DNA of 64,000 bases from CAZYFH01 sp964646815 (GTDB taxonomy: Bacteria > Acidobacteriota > Vicinamibacteria > Vicinamibacterales > UBA8438). Each line of letters begins with the position of its first letter. Within the stretch, counting starts at the first letter, position 1. The notes under the pieces were generated by a model. That model did not search any database. It saw only the letters and a list, made by a program, of their open reading frames with translations, and was not told the origin of the DNA. The position numbers were made by a program, and so were the translations under genes. This document shows positions 23,926 to 31,371 of the stretch, piece after piece. Where the stretch lies: NCBI GenBank assembly GCA_964646815.1, contig CAZYFH010000008.1, positions 65,627 through 129,626 on the forward strand, written 5' to 3'.

Positions 23926-24741
23926 ATGACCTTTCAATCGGATCTCCTCAAAGGCAAGACGGCGCTGGTGACCGGCGGTGGGACCGGCATCTGCCGCGGC
24001 CTCTCGCTCGCACTGGCTGCACACGGGTGCGACGTTGCGATTACGAGCCGCAAGGCGGATAACCTCGAACCGACGCGCCAGGAGATCGAGGCACTGGGCG
24101 TCCGCGCGCTGGCGGTGGCCGGCGATGTTCGCGATCCCGCCTCTGTCGAGCGGACGGTGGCAGCGACGGTCGAGGCGTTCGGACGCCTCGACATCCTCGT
24201 CAACGGCGCCGCCGGAAACTTCCTCTGTTTCGCCGAGGACCTTTCACCGAACGGTTTCGGCACGGTCGTTGACATCGACCTGAAGGGCACGTTTCACATG
24301 TGCCGCGCGGCGCTGCCACATCTCAAGGTGAACGGTGGGGTAGTGCTCAACATCAGCGCGACATTGCACTATTTCGGGACCGTCGCGCAGCTTCATGTCT
24401 CGGCGGCCAAGGCGGGCATCGACGCGCTCACCCGCGTGTTGGCGGTCGAGTGGGGGTCCTACGGCATTCGGGTGAACGGCATTGCGCCAGGCCCGATCGC
24501 CGATACGGAGGGGGTGCGACGGCTGCTCGTCGGACCGGCGAAGGAGCGCGCGGAGCAGATGACGCCGCTTGGGCGGCTGGGTGAGATCCAGCACATCTCC
24601 GACGCGACGCTGTTCCTCTGCTCGGATGCCGCGGCGTTCATCAACGGCGTGACCCTGGTCGTCGATGGCGGACTCTGGCTGGCCTCAAGCCGGATGGCCG
24701 AGGCGTGGGCGGAGAGCGTGACCGAGGCGAGGAAGGGGTAG
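23926..24741 (+). CDS. SDR oxidoreductase, 2,4-dienoyl-CoA reductase-like
   Basis: A 271-residue short-chain dehydrogenase. The NADP site is TGGGTGICRG. Instead of the usual YxxxK the active-site segment reads QLHVSAAKAGIDALTRVLAV, and NGAAGNFLCFAEDLSPNGF precedes it; lack of the Tyr and this latter block are hallmarks of 2,4-dienoyl-CoA reductases (DECR type), which reduce dienoyl-CoA in beta-oxidation of unsaturated fatty acids. Normal family length. No partner beta-oxidation gene is adjacent; a crotonase lies at 34.8 kb. Confidence 0.88.
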   Translation: MTFQSDLLKGKTALVTGGGTGICRGLSLALAAHGCDVAITSRKADNLEPTRQEIEALGVRALAVAGDVRDPASVERTVAATVEAFGRLDILVNGAAGNFLCFAEDLSPNGFGTVVDIDLKGTFHMCRAALPHLKVNGGVVLNISATLHYFGTVAQLHVSAAKAGIDALTRVLAVEWGSYGIRVNGIAPGPIADTEGVRRLLVGPAKERAEQMTPLGRLGEIQHISDATLFLCSDAAAFINGVTLVVDGGLWLASSRMAEAWAESVTEARKG

Positions 24742-24758
24742 CGCTCGGTCTCTTCGCG

Positions 24759-24803
24759 CGCCGGTCGAATGCAGCGCGACTTTCACCACAGTCTGCTAGG
24801 TCT
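24759..24803 (+). repeat. Dispersed repeat family A, copy 4
   Basis: GGTCGAATGCAGCGCGACTT followed by TCACCACAGTCTGCTAGG, just after the SDR gene. The GGTCGAATGCAGC core is identical to copies 2 and 3. Confidence 0.65.
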
Positions 24804-24913
24804 CGGGTAGCGGTCGTGCTGCTTTCAGGGGAGGCCGTGGCTCGGCCTCGGACGGTTTCTTGCGCGATGTGCGTAAACAGATGCGCAGGCCCACGATCCG
24901 TGGGCCTGGAACC

Positions 24914-25351
24914 CTACACCCTCTGGAAGTCCGGTCTCCAGTTCTGGATTGCTTGCTTGATCGTTTTCTGGTCGGCGTTCTCGTCGAGCGCCTTCTTCAC
25001 GAGCGCCGGGAGCTCGTCGTCGCTCGCGAACCGCAGAGCGACGCACTGGCCGGTCGTGAGGTCATTGATCCGCGGCTTCAGGTCGTCTGGCAGCAATAGC
25101 TGCATACGCATCCGCTCCTCGAACCGGATCACACGGTCCTGCGCCTTGAGGGCGTTGACGCGGGAGAAGAGCGCGACGGCCGTCAGCACGAACGCTACGA
25201 TGAGCGCCATGACCGACTCGACATGGAAAGCCTGAAATACCCGATAGATGGAATAGAGCAGATTGATCATCGCCAGCGGCAGCGTGACGAAGTGGAATAG
25301 CGGCACGAATCTGGCGTGGTTAGCGTACGTCTGAGGCGTCTCTTCAGCCAT
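24914..25351 (-). CDS. DUF6526 family membrane protein
   Basis: 145 residues with two hydrophobic segments at about 18-38 (FHFVTLPLAMINLLYSIYRV) and 47-67 (VMALIVAFVLTAVALFSRVN), followed by a polar C-terminal region with RFEERMRMQLLLPDDLKPRI and ALRFASDDELPALVKKAL, typical of DUF6526. Function unknown. Faces the pterin dehydratase gene across 90 bp that probably holds both promoters. Confidence 0.85.
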   Translation of the reverse strand: MAEETPQTYANHARFVPLFHFVTLPLAMINLLYSIYRVFQAFHVESVMALIVAFVLTAVALFSRVNALKAQDRVIRFEERMRMQLLLPDDLKPRINDLTTGQCVALRFASDDELPALVKKALDENADQKTIKQAIQNWRPDFQRV

Positions 25352-25441
25352 GGTTCCTCCTCGAAGGGATCGATGAGTCGGAATCAGTCCTCACTATAAG
25401 CGATGTATGCTGTCGACTGATTGATGAATGGGGAGCAGGCG

Positions 25442-25771
25442 ATGAGTGATCTTGCGGCGAAGCAGTGCGTTCCGTGTAAAGGCGGTATCCCGCCAGTGAA
25501 GGGCGCCGAGCTCGAGACGCTGCGTACGCAACTGGGTGGAACCTGGCAGGTGATCGAAGAGCATCACCTCGAGAACATCTACAAGTTCGACGACTTCCGG
25601 CAAGCACTCGACTTTACCACCCGCGTCGGCGAGATGGCCGAAGTGCAAGATCACCATCCGGACCTCTACCTGACGTGGGGCCGGGTGAAGGTGACGATCT
25701 GGACCCACAAGATCGACGGTCTGACGGAGAGCGACTTCGTGTTTGCGGCGAAGGCGGACGCGTTGAGGTAA
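25442..25771 (+). CDS. 4a-hydroxytetrahydrobiopterin dehydratase (PCD/DCoH family)
   Basis: 109 residues. Dehydrates the carbinolamine formed by aromatic amino acid hydroxylases and so recycles tetrahydropterin; some bacterial members serve other roles. The family block WQVIEEHHLENIYKFDDF, with FTTRVGEMAEVQDHHPDLYL and VTIWTHKIDGLTESDF, contains the conserved His-His-Pro-Asp segment. ATG at 25442 is used because GGGGAG lies about 7 nt upstream; TTG and ATG codons up to seven codons earlier are less likely. No aromatic hydroxylase gene is in the window. Only 10 nt separate it from the ferredoxin gene, so they are likely co-transcribed. Confidence 0.92.
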   Translation: MSDLAAKQCVPCKGGIPPVKGAELETLRTQLGGTWQVIEEHHLENIYKFDDFRQALDFTTRVGEMAEVQDHHPDLYLTWGRVKVTIWTHKIDGLTESDFVFAAKADALR

Positions 25772-25781
25772 AGGATCGAGG

Positions 25782-26132
25782 ATGCCCAAACTGACGGTCG
25801 AAGGATACGGCACGTTCGACGTCCCCGCAGGCAAACGATTGGTGCTCGCCGTCGAGCAAGATGCCGACGTCGACATCATGCACGCGTGTGGAGGCAACGC
25901 GCGCTGTACGACGTGTCGGGTCGAGTTCGTCGACCAGGCTCCGGCGAAGATGACAGCGGCCGAGAAGACTTGTCTCAGCGAACGCGGTCTGACCGGCGTG
26001 CGGCTCGCGTGCCAGATCCTGTGCGACCAGGACATAGCGATCCGCGTGATCAGCCGGTTAGAGGGCACTGGTCGACCTGACCCGGGGGCCACACCGGCGG
26101 ACGACATCACGCCGCCGCCGGAGTGGGTGTAA
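25782..26132 (+). CDS. 2Fe-2S ferredoxin (adrenodoxin-like)
   Basis: A 116-residue electron carrier. Cluster ligands are Cys36, Cys42, Cys45 (CGGNARCTTC) and Cys77 (RLACQ), the arrangement of vertebrate/ISC-type 2Fe-2S ferredoxins. Beta-grasp sequence surrounds them. The last 20 residues are proline-rich and probably disordered. Next to a pterin-recycling enzyme and ahead of a hemerythrin gene. Sulfite reductase and GltB in this window also need electrons, but no link beyond location is visible. Confidence 0.93.
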   Translation: MPKLTVEGYGTFDVPAGKRLVLAVEQDADVDIMHACGGNARCTTCRVEFVDQAPAKMTAAEKTCLSERGLTGVRLACQILCDQDIAIRVISRLEGTGRPDPGATPADDITPPPEWV

Positions 26133-26274
26133 CGCGGTCGGTGCCCGCGGTCATGGGCACGCCGGTCCGCATGTGAGACCCATTCGATAGTGCATCTCCT
26201 TCTCGCCGGCGACGCCGAAGCCTGGGCGCTCTCGCAGACGGCGCGCTGGGTCGACGTTCTGCAAAAGGTCGACG

Positions 26275-26763
26275 ATGAAACGGCATGCCAGCCTCGTCCC
26301 GCTGTCGCGCGATCACCACGATGGGCTGGTTCTCGCACAACGGCTCATCCTCGGACGGTCCACAAACCCGCAAGGTGCCTGGCCGACCGAACGGGCCGAC
26401 CAGGTCGGCAGGCTCCTGACGTTTTTCAAGGATGTGCTCCGCGCGCATTTCGATACGGAGGAAGCCCATGTGTTTCCCATCGCGATGGGGCGGCCTGGTG
26501 AGACACGTGAGGTTGCGCGTCAGCTGATCGAGGAACACGACGAGATGCGCGCGCGCATCCACAGCTTCGAGGAGGATCCGACCACACGGCTCGACGATCG
26601 ATTGACCGGATTCGGCGAGCTGCTCAAAGGTCATATTCACACTGAGGAGCGCTTGCTCTTCGAGCGGATGCAGGCCGAGCTTGATGCCGACGAGCTGGAG
26701 GCGATCGGGATTCAGATCGATGCGTACGCGTCGGCAGTGGCCGGCTCGGCGTGCAAGACGTAG
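26275..26763 (+). CDS. Hemerythrin-domain protein
   Basis: 162 residues forming a four-helix bundle with the usual spread of metal ligands: His14/His15 (SRDHHDGLVLAQR), AHFDTEEAHVFP, LIEEHDEMRARIH and HIHTEERLLFERMQ. Such proteins bind a di-iron centre and act in oxygen, NO or iron-sulfur repair sensing. ATG start at 26275; 142 bp from the ferredoxin stop, which contain a GTGCCC/GGGCAC hairpin at about 26140-26160. Confidence 0.88.
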   Translation: MKRHASLVPLSRDHHDGLVLAQRLILGRSTNPQGAWPTERADQVGRLLTFFKDVLRAHFDTEEAHVFPIAMGRPGETREVARQLIEEHDEMRARIHSFEEDPTTRLDDRLTGFGELLKGHIHTEERLLFERMQAELDADELEAIGIQIDAYASAVAGSACKT

Positions 26764-26812
26764 GCGAGATCGTGACGCCGCACCTCTCCGCGATGCCGTA
26801 CGGTCGGATCCA

Positions 26813-27269
26813 TCACCGTGACTCGATGACCATGGATCCCCATGTCACGACATCGCCCACCGCGATTGCCCCGTCGTCGAGCACCTCCGCGTAGGCGCCG
26901 CGGCCCCAGTGATCGCCGAGCGCCGCGCGCAGCCCCGGGTGCGCCTGATCCATCCGTTCGCATGGACGCGTCTCGCCGCGGACGCGTGGCCGGCATCGAC
27001 CGACGCGCAGTACCTTGTTCTGGCTCTGTATCGAGGTCGATGCCGTCGACGAGCAGGTTGGCCCGGCGCAGGGCGGGGTCGACATCAGTGCCGAGCGCTT
27101 ACGCCACGATCGACCACCGGCCGCGCGCGACGATCGTGACCTGGCGATGCCCACCCTGATCGGCGTTGCCAACGAGACCACGTCCGGCACGGGCCTCCAC
27201 GCAGTCAACATCGTCCATGAGGCCGCGATGGAACCGCTTGATCCAGATGCGCTCGGCGTGTCCGTGCAT
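26813..27269 (-). pseudogene. Broken MOSC-domain protein gene
   Basis: The N-terminal part (MHGHAERIWIKRF ... QVTIVARGRW) is interrupted by an in-frame TAA at 27099-27101, continues in frame as ALGTDVDPALRRANLLVDGI, then shifts frame near 27030 to VLRVGRCRPRVRGETRPCER and AHPGLRAALGDHWGRGAYAE, ending at 26813. These are the ordered motifs of a small MOSC-domain (molybdenum-cofactor sulfurase C-terminal) protein, including the conserved GETRPCERM cysteine. Nonsense plus frameshift means no complete product. Divergent from the EhpF-like gene. Confidence 0.8.
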
Positions 27270-27365
27270 GTCGCGCTTGCTGCTTCCAGAATCCAATTCG
27301 TTCGTCAGTGCGACGCCCAGTCGCGACCCGAGACAGCGCCGTATTTAGTGTAAGATCCTGGGTTG

Positions 27366-28469
27366 ATGATGACCCAGGCCGCCTCGCTAGAGGACCGCGC
27401 CACCGCTGCGCGTAGTGCGCTCGATGCCTCGGTGCGTGAAGTGGTGGAGTGGCACTTCGATCCGGCGACTGGCTGTCCGTTCTGGCTGGAGTGGGCGGAG
27501 AAGGCCGGCTGGGATCCGCGTAGCGAGGTTCAATGCTTCGACGATCTCCGCAAGTTCGGCCATTTCGAGGACGAGTGGCTACGGGGCGGGCCGGTACGAC
27601 GCTGGGTGCCCAAGGCGTACGCCGACCGACCTGTCTACGTCTTCGAGACCGGCGGGACGACCGGGATCCCGAAGAGCCGCGTCGCCATCGAGGACTTCCG
27701 GACGGACTACGAGCTGTTCTCGGACACGTTGCCAGACGAGTGCTTCCCGAGGGGGGCGAATTGGCTGATGCTCGGCCCGAGTGGACCGCGGCGGCTTCGC
27801 CTCGCGGTTGAGCACCTGGCCCACTATCGGGGCGGCATCTGCTTCTGTGTCGATCTCGATCCACGCTGGGTGATCAAGCTCATCAAGAAGGGATGGATGG
27901 ATCACCTCAAGGCCTATCAGGCGCACGTCGTCGACCAGGCGATCACCGTCCTCTCGGCAGGACACGACATCAAGTGCCTGTTCTCGACCCCGAAGCTGAT
28001 CGAAGCGCTTGCCAATCGCCTGGGGGAGAACGGATCGAGCCTCAAGGAGGCGGGCATCACGGGTATCTTCGCCGGTGGTACCGAGTTCACGCCACAGTGG
28101 AACCGGTTTGCCAACGAAGAGCTGCTGGACGGCGTGTACATGACACCAACGTACGGTAATACGCTGATGGGCTTGGCCGCGAGCCCGCCGAGCGGTGCCG
28201 CGGAAGGCTACAAAATCACCTACCATGCACCGCAGCCGCGTGCCGTCCTGCAGGTCGTTGATCCCGACGACGCCGACCGGGTGATGGAGTACGGTGAGAC
28301 GGGTCGGGTGATGCTTACGACCTTGACCAGGGAGTTCTTCGTTCCCCGATTCCTCGAGCGCGACGAGGGCGAACGCGAGGCCCCGTGCGAACTCTATCCC
28401 TGGGACGGCGTCAGCGGCGTGCGACCGTTCAGCGCGCTCGGGTCGTCGACGACCGTGGGAGTCTACTGA
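27366..28469 (+). CDS. Adenylate-forming carboxylate-activating protein, EhpF-like
   Basis: 367 residues related to the AMP-binding superfamily and, as I recall it, to EhpF of phenazine antibiotic biosynthesis. FETGGTTGIPKSRVAIEDFR is the nucleotide-binding loop, LMLGPSGPRRLRLAVEHLAH, GIFAGGTEF and YMTPTYGNTLMGLA follow. Proteins of this type activate a carboxylate for reduction to an aldehyde by a partner dehydrogenase, as LuxE does with LuxC. Such a partner, an aldehyde-dehydrogenase-fold protein, lies two genes downstream. Starts TTG 27363, ATG 27366 and ATG 27369 are all possible. The acid substrate is unknown. Confidence 0.8.
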   Translation: MMTQAASLEDRATAARSALDASVREVVEWHFDPATGCPFWLEWAEKAGWDPRSEVQCFDDLRKFGHFEDEWLRGGPVRRWVPKAYADRPVYVFETGGTTGIPKSRVAIEDFRTDYELFSDTLPDECFPRGANWLMLGPSGPRRLRLAVEHLAHYRGGICFCVDLDPRWVIKLIKKGWMDHLKAYQAHVVDQAITVLSAGHDIKCLFSTPKLIEALANRLGENGSSLKEAGITGIFAGGTEFTPQWNRFANEELLDGVYMTPTYGNTLMGLAASPPSGAAEGYKITYHAPQPRAVLQVVDPDDADRVMEYGETGRVMLTTLTREFFVPRFLERDEGEREAPCELYPWDGVSGVRPFSALGSSTTVGVY

Positions 28470-28500
28470 GGGCCTTGGCGCCGACTGCCGACCGGCGTAA

Positions 28501-28529
28501 CCTGAAATCGTGAACCCGGAACCCTGACG
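28501..28529. repeat. GAACC-type degenerate repeat upstream of lipoprotein gene
   Basis: CCTGAAATCGTGAACCCGGA followed by ACCCTGACG resembles the string at 23884-23914. Confidence 0.45.
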
Positions 28530-28559
28530 GTTGTTTCAAGCAAGGAGAAAGTTCAACCC

Positions 28560-29081
28560 ATGCGATTCGAACAGCAACGCGGTGGGCGAGTGATTCTCGC
28601 GTGTGTGTTTCTGCTGCCGCTCGTGGGCCTCGTGGCCTGCGGCGGGGGCGACATGCCGGCGGAGCCCGCCATGGAAGAGCCAATGAGTGAGCCGGCCGCC
28701 GATGCGGCCCCGGCCACCGGTGGGGCGGCTCGGGTGTTCTTCGTTGCGCCGGACGATGGCGCCACCATCTCCAGCGATTTCGACCTCCAGATGGAATTTG
28801 GCATCGAAAACTATGAGATCTCACCGGTTCCGGATGAAGTCGAGACCCCGAGGCCTGACGTCGGGCACTTCCACGTGGGCGTCGACACGGCGTGCCTCCC
28901 TGCGGGGGAGATCATTCCGCAGGGTGAGGGATGGGTCCACTTCGGTGACGGCTCGAACACGTTTGCTCTGCAAGTCGAGCCGGGCTCCTATCAGCTGAGC
29001 CTGCAGCTCGGTGACGACGAGCACCGAACGCTGGAAGGCCTCTGCGAATCAATCAATGTGGAGATCGCCGACGGCGTCTGA
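28560..29081 (+). CDS. DUF4399 lipoprotein
   Basis: 173 residues. A lipoprotein signal (CVFLLPLVGLVAC) ends at Cys26, followed by an acidic, Ala/Pro-rich linker (about 27-58) and a DUF4399 beta domain with RVFFVAPDDGATISSDFDLQ, GHFHVGVD and FALQVEPGSYQLSLQLGDDE. The His-rich GHFHV segment is conserved in the family. Envelope protein of unknown function. AAGGAG is placed well before the ATG at 28560. Its position between the carboxylate-activating gene and the reductase gene, same strand with short gaps, may mean co-transcription only. Confidence 0.85.
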   Translation: MRFEQQRGGRVILACVFLLPLVGLVACGGGDMPAEPAMEEPMSEPAADAAPATGGAARVFFVAPDDGATISSDFDLQMEFGIENYEISPVPDEVETPRPDVGHFHVGVDTACLPAGEIIPQGEGWVHFGDGSNTFALQVEPGSYQLSLQLGDDEHRTLEGLCESINVEIADGV

Positions 29082-29126
29082 CGCGCCGCGGAATCAAGCC
29101 GCTCAACGAGGGGAGCCGACACCGAC

Positions 29127-30548
29127 GTGATTCATTTTCCCGTCCTACGCTGGGGCCAGCCGTATCAGAGTCTCGACACCGAGCGGGTGGTGCACTTCGA
29201 CACCGGTGAGCCGGTCGCCGAGGTCAGCCAGGCCAACCCTGGGATCGTGGCGCGCGACATGCGGAAGGCTGCGCGTGCGCGCGAGGTGTTGCGCGACATC
29301 CCGGTCGCCGATCTGCTCGGCATGGTCAAGAAGGGCGCCGAGCTCTTCTCGTCCGCCGAGCTTCCGCTCGGCGACGGCAGTCAGACCCCCGACGAGTTCG
29401 TTCGGCAGCAGTCCGCCACCACCGGGCTCCCGGAACACATGTGCCGCATGAACATGGAGAAGCTGCGGTACGTGCTCGATCACATCGACGACATCCTCAT
29501 CTCGCTGACACGCCGTCTGGATCCGGACATCCTGTCGCGCGGCTACGGCGAGGAGGACGGCGTTATGCGCAGCTATCAAGCGACGACGCCCGTGCTCGGT
29601 ATGGTGCTGCCCTCGAACTCACCTGGGGTACACAGCCTGTGGCTGCCCATCATTCCCTTGCAGATCGGGCTCGTGCTGAAGCCCGGGCCGCAGGAGCCGT
29701 GGACCCCGTGGCGCATGACCCGGGCCTTCATCGAAGCGGGGGTTCCCAGCGAGGCGATCGCGCTCTATCCAGGACTGGGTGAGGTTGGGGCCGCCGTGCT
29801 CAACAACTGCGCTCGGAGTCTCATCTTCGGTGGCTCCGCGACAGTGGAGCAATACGCGGGCAACCCTGCTGTCCAGGTGCACGGGCCAGGGTTCAGCAAG
29901 ATCCTAATTGGGGACGATGAGGCGGATCACTGGGAGCGGCATCTCGATCTGATGGTCGACAGTGTCCTCGTCAACAGCGGACGCAGCTGCATCAACTGCT
30001 CCGGCATCTGGACACCGCGGCATGGTAAGGCGATCGCCGCCGCGCTCGCCGAACGACTCGGGCCGATCGCGCCGCTGCCACCGGATGATCCCGACGCTGC
30101 CTTGGCCGCGTTCACCGTCCCGGGCCAGGCCAAGGCCATCTCGGACGATATCGACGCCGCGTTGACAGAGACGGGTGTCGAGGAGTTCACGGCCTCGCAT
30201 CACACGAACGGTCGCTTGGTCCCGCGCGAGCGATGTGATTACGTCCGGCCGACGGTGGTCTACTGTCCGTCGCCCGACGTTGCCATGGCCAAGAAAGAGT
30301 ACATGTTCCCGTTCGTCACCGTCGTCGAGTGCGAGCAGTCCAAGATGATCGGCGCGATCGGATCGACTCTGGTCGCGACCGCGCTCACGCGCGATGTCCC
30401 GTTTCAACACGCGTTGCTCGATGCGCGCAACGTCGATCGGCTCAACCTGGGTCCAATCCCGACGATCAAGCTCAACTGGCTCCAGCCGCACGAGGGCAAC
30501 ATCGTCGACTTCCTTTTCCGGCCGCGGGCGTTCCAGATGGCCTCGTGA
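29127..30548 (+). CDS. Aldehyde-dehydrogenase-fold acyl reductase, EhpG/LuxC-like
   Basis: 473 residues. The NAD(P) domain has PVLGMVLPSNSPGVHSLW and VLKPGPQEPWTPWRM, and the catalytic cysteine lies in NSGRSCINCSGIWTP. It reduces an activated acyl group to an aldehyde, working in reverse of classic aldehyde dehydrogenases. With the EhpF-like gene at 27.4 kb it would make a two-component carboxylate reductase. GTG start at 29127 preceded by GAGGGGAG about 15 nt upstream, rather far. I cannot tell the acid; no phenazine or luciferase gene is near. Confidence 0.83.
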   Translation: MIHFPVLRWGQPYQSLDTERVVHFDTGEPVAEVSQANPGIVARDMRKAARAREVLRDIPVADLLGMVKKGAELFSSAELPLGDGSQTPDEFVRQQSATTGLPEHMCRMNMEKLRYVLDHIDDILISLTRRLDPDILSRGYGEEDGVMRSYQATTPVLGMVLPSNSPGVHSLWLPIIPLQIGLVLKPGPQEPWTPWRMTRAFIEAGVPSEAIALYPGLGEVGAAVLNNCARSLIFGGSATVEQYAGNPAVQVHGPGFSKILIGDDEADHWERHLDLMVDSVLVNSGRSCINCSGIWTPRHGKAIAAALAERLGPIAPLPPDDPDAALAAFTVPGQAKAISDDIDAALTETGVEEFTASHHTNGRLVPRERCDYVRPTVVYCPSPDVAMAKKEYMFPFVTVVECEQSKMIGAIGSTLVATALTRDVPFQHALLDARNVDRLNLGPIPTIKLNWLQPHEGNIVDFLFRPRAFQMAS

Positions 30549-30681
30549 CTCCGGCGCTCACGCACGGAGACGCCGAGGAAGCTTTCGTAGCGCGGGCTGT
30601 TAGGCTCGCATGGGCGGCGCCATTTACTCATTACGAGTGAGGCGTAGCAGCTAAAGATCGATTTAGTAAGGGTCGTCCCCC

Positions 30682-31371
30682 TTGCTCGAAGTCAAGAATC
30701 TCGCGAAACAGTACCCCACGGCGCGTGGTCCGCTGCCGATCCTTACGGAGGTGTCGCTCGCGCTGTCGCGCGGCGATGCGGCGTCGATCATGGGGCCGTC
30801 GGGGAGCGGGAAGAGCACGCTGCTCTACATCGTGGGCGCGCTGGAGCCGCCGACGACCGGCACGGTGCGGCTCGACGGCGCGGACCCGTTCGCGCTCAGC
30901 GAGCGAGAGCTCGCCAGCTTTCGCAATACCAAGGTCGGATTCGTCTTTCAGGATCACCTGCTGCTCCCGCAGTGCACCGTGCTCGAGAACGTGCTGGTGC
31001 CGACGCTCGTGAACGATCCGAGCTCGACTGTCACAGACCGGGCGCTGTCCCTGCTCGAGCAAGTAGGACTGCGAGATAGACTCGACCATCGGCCCGCCGA
31101 ACTCTCGGGCGGCGAGCGGCAGCGTGTGGCCCTGGCGCGCGCGCTGATCCAGGAGCCTCCACTGGTCCTCTGCGATGAGCCGACCGGGAACCTCGACCGG
31201 AATTCCGCCGAGGCAGTGAGCACGCTGCTGTTTGAGCTCCATCGTGCACACAACAGCGTCTTACTCATCGTGACGCACAACGCGGAGCTCGCGGCGCGGT
31301 GTCCCCGTCGCTACCGGCTGAACAACCAGCGACTGGAAGCGGAAGAGAGACGGAGCAGCCCGACGCCATGA
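30682..31371 (+). CDS. ABC transporter ATP-binding protein (LolD/MacB type)
   Basis: 229 residues. Walker A GPSGSGKST, Q-loop FVFQDHLLLPQ, signature LSGGERQRVALARAL, Walker B LVLCDEPTGNLD and the His switch VTHN are intact. TTG start at 30682 (LLEVKNLAKQYP), weakly preceded by AAGGG. Its stop overlaps the ATG of the permease gene (ATGA), so the two are coupled and form one exporter. The family drives lipoprotein release, macrolide efflux or peptide export through mechanotransmission rather than substrate tunnelling. Confidence 0.93.
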   Translation: MLEVKNLAKQYPTARGPLPILTEVSLALSRGDAASIMGPSGSGKSTLLYIVGALEPPTTGTVRLDGADPFALSERELASFRNTKVGFVFQDHLLLPQCTVLENVLVPTLVNDPSSTVTDRALSLLEQVGLRDRLDHRPAELSGGERQRVALARALIQEPPLVLCDEPTGNLDRNSAEAVSTLLFELHRAHNSVLLIVTHNAELAARCPRRYRLNNQRLEAEERRSSPTP

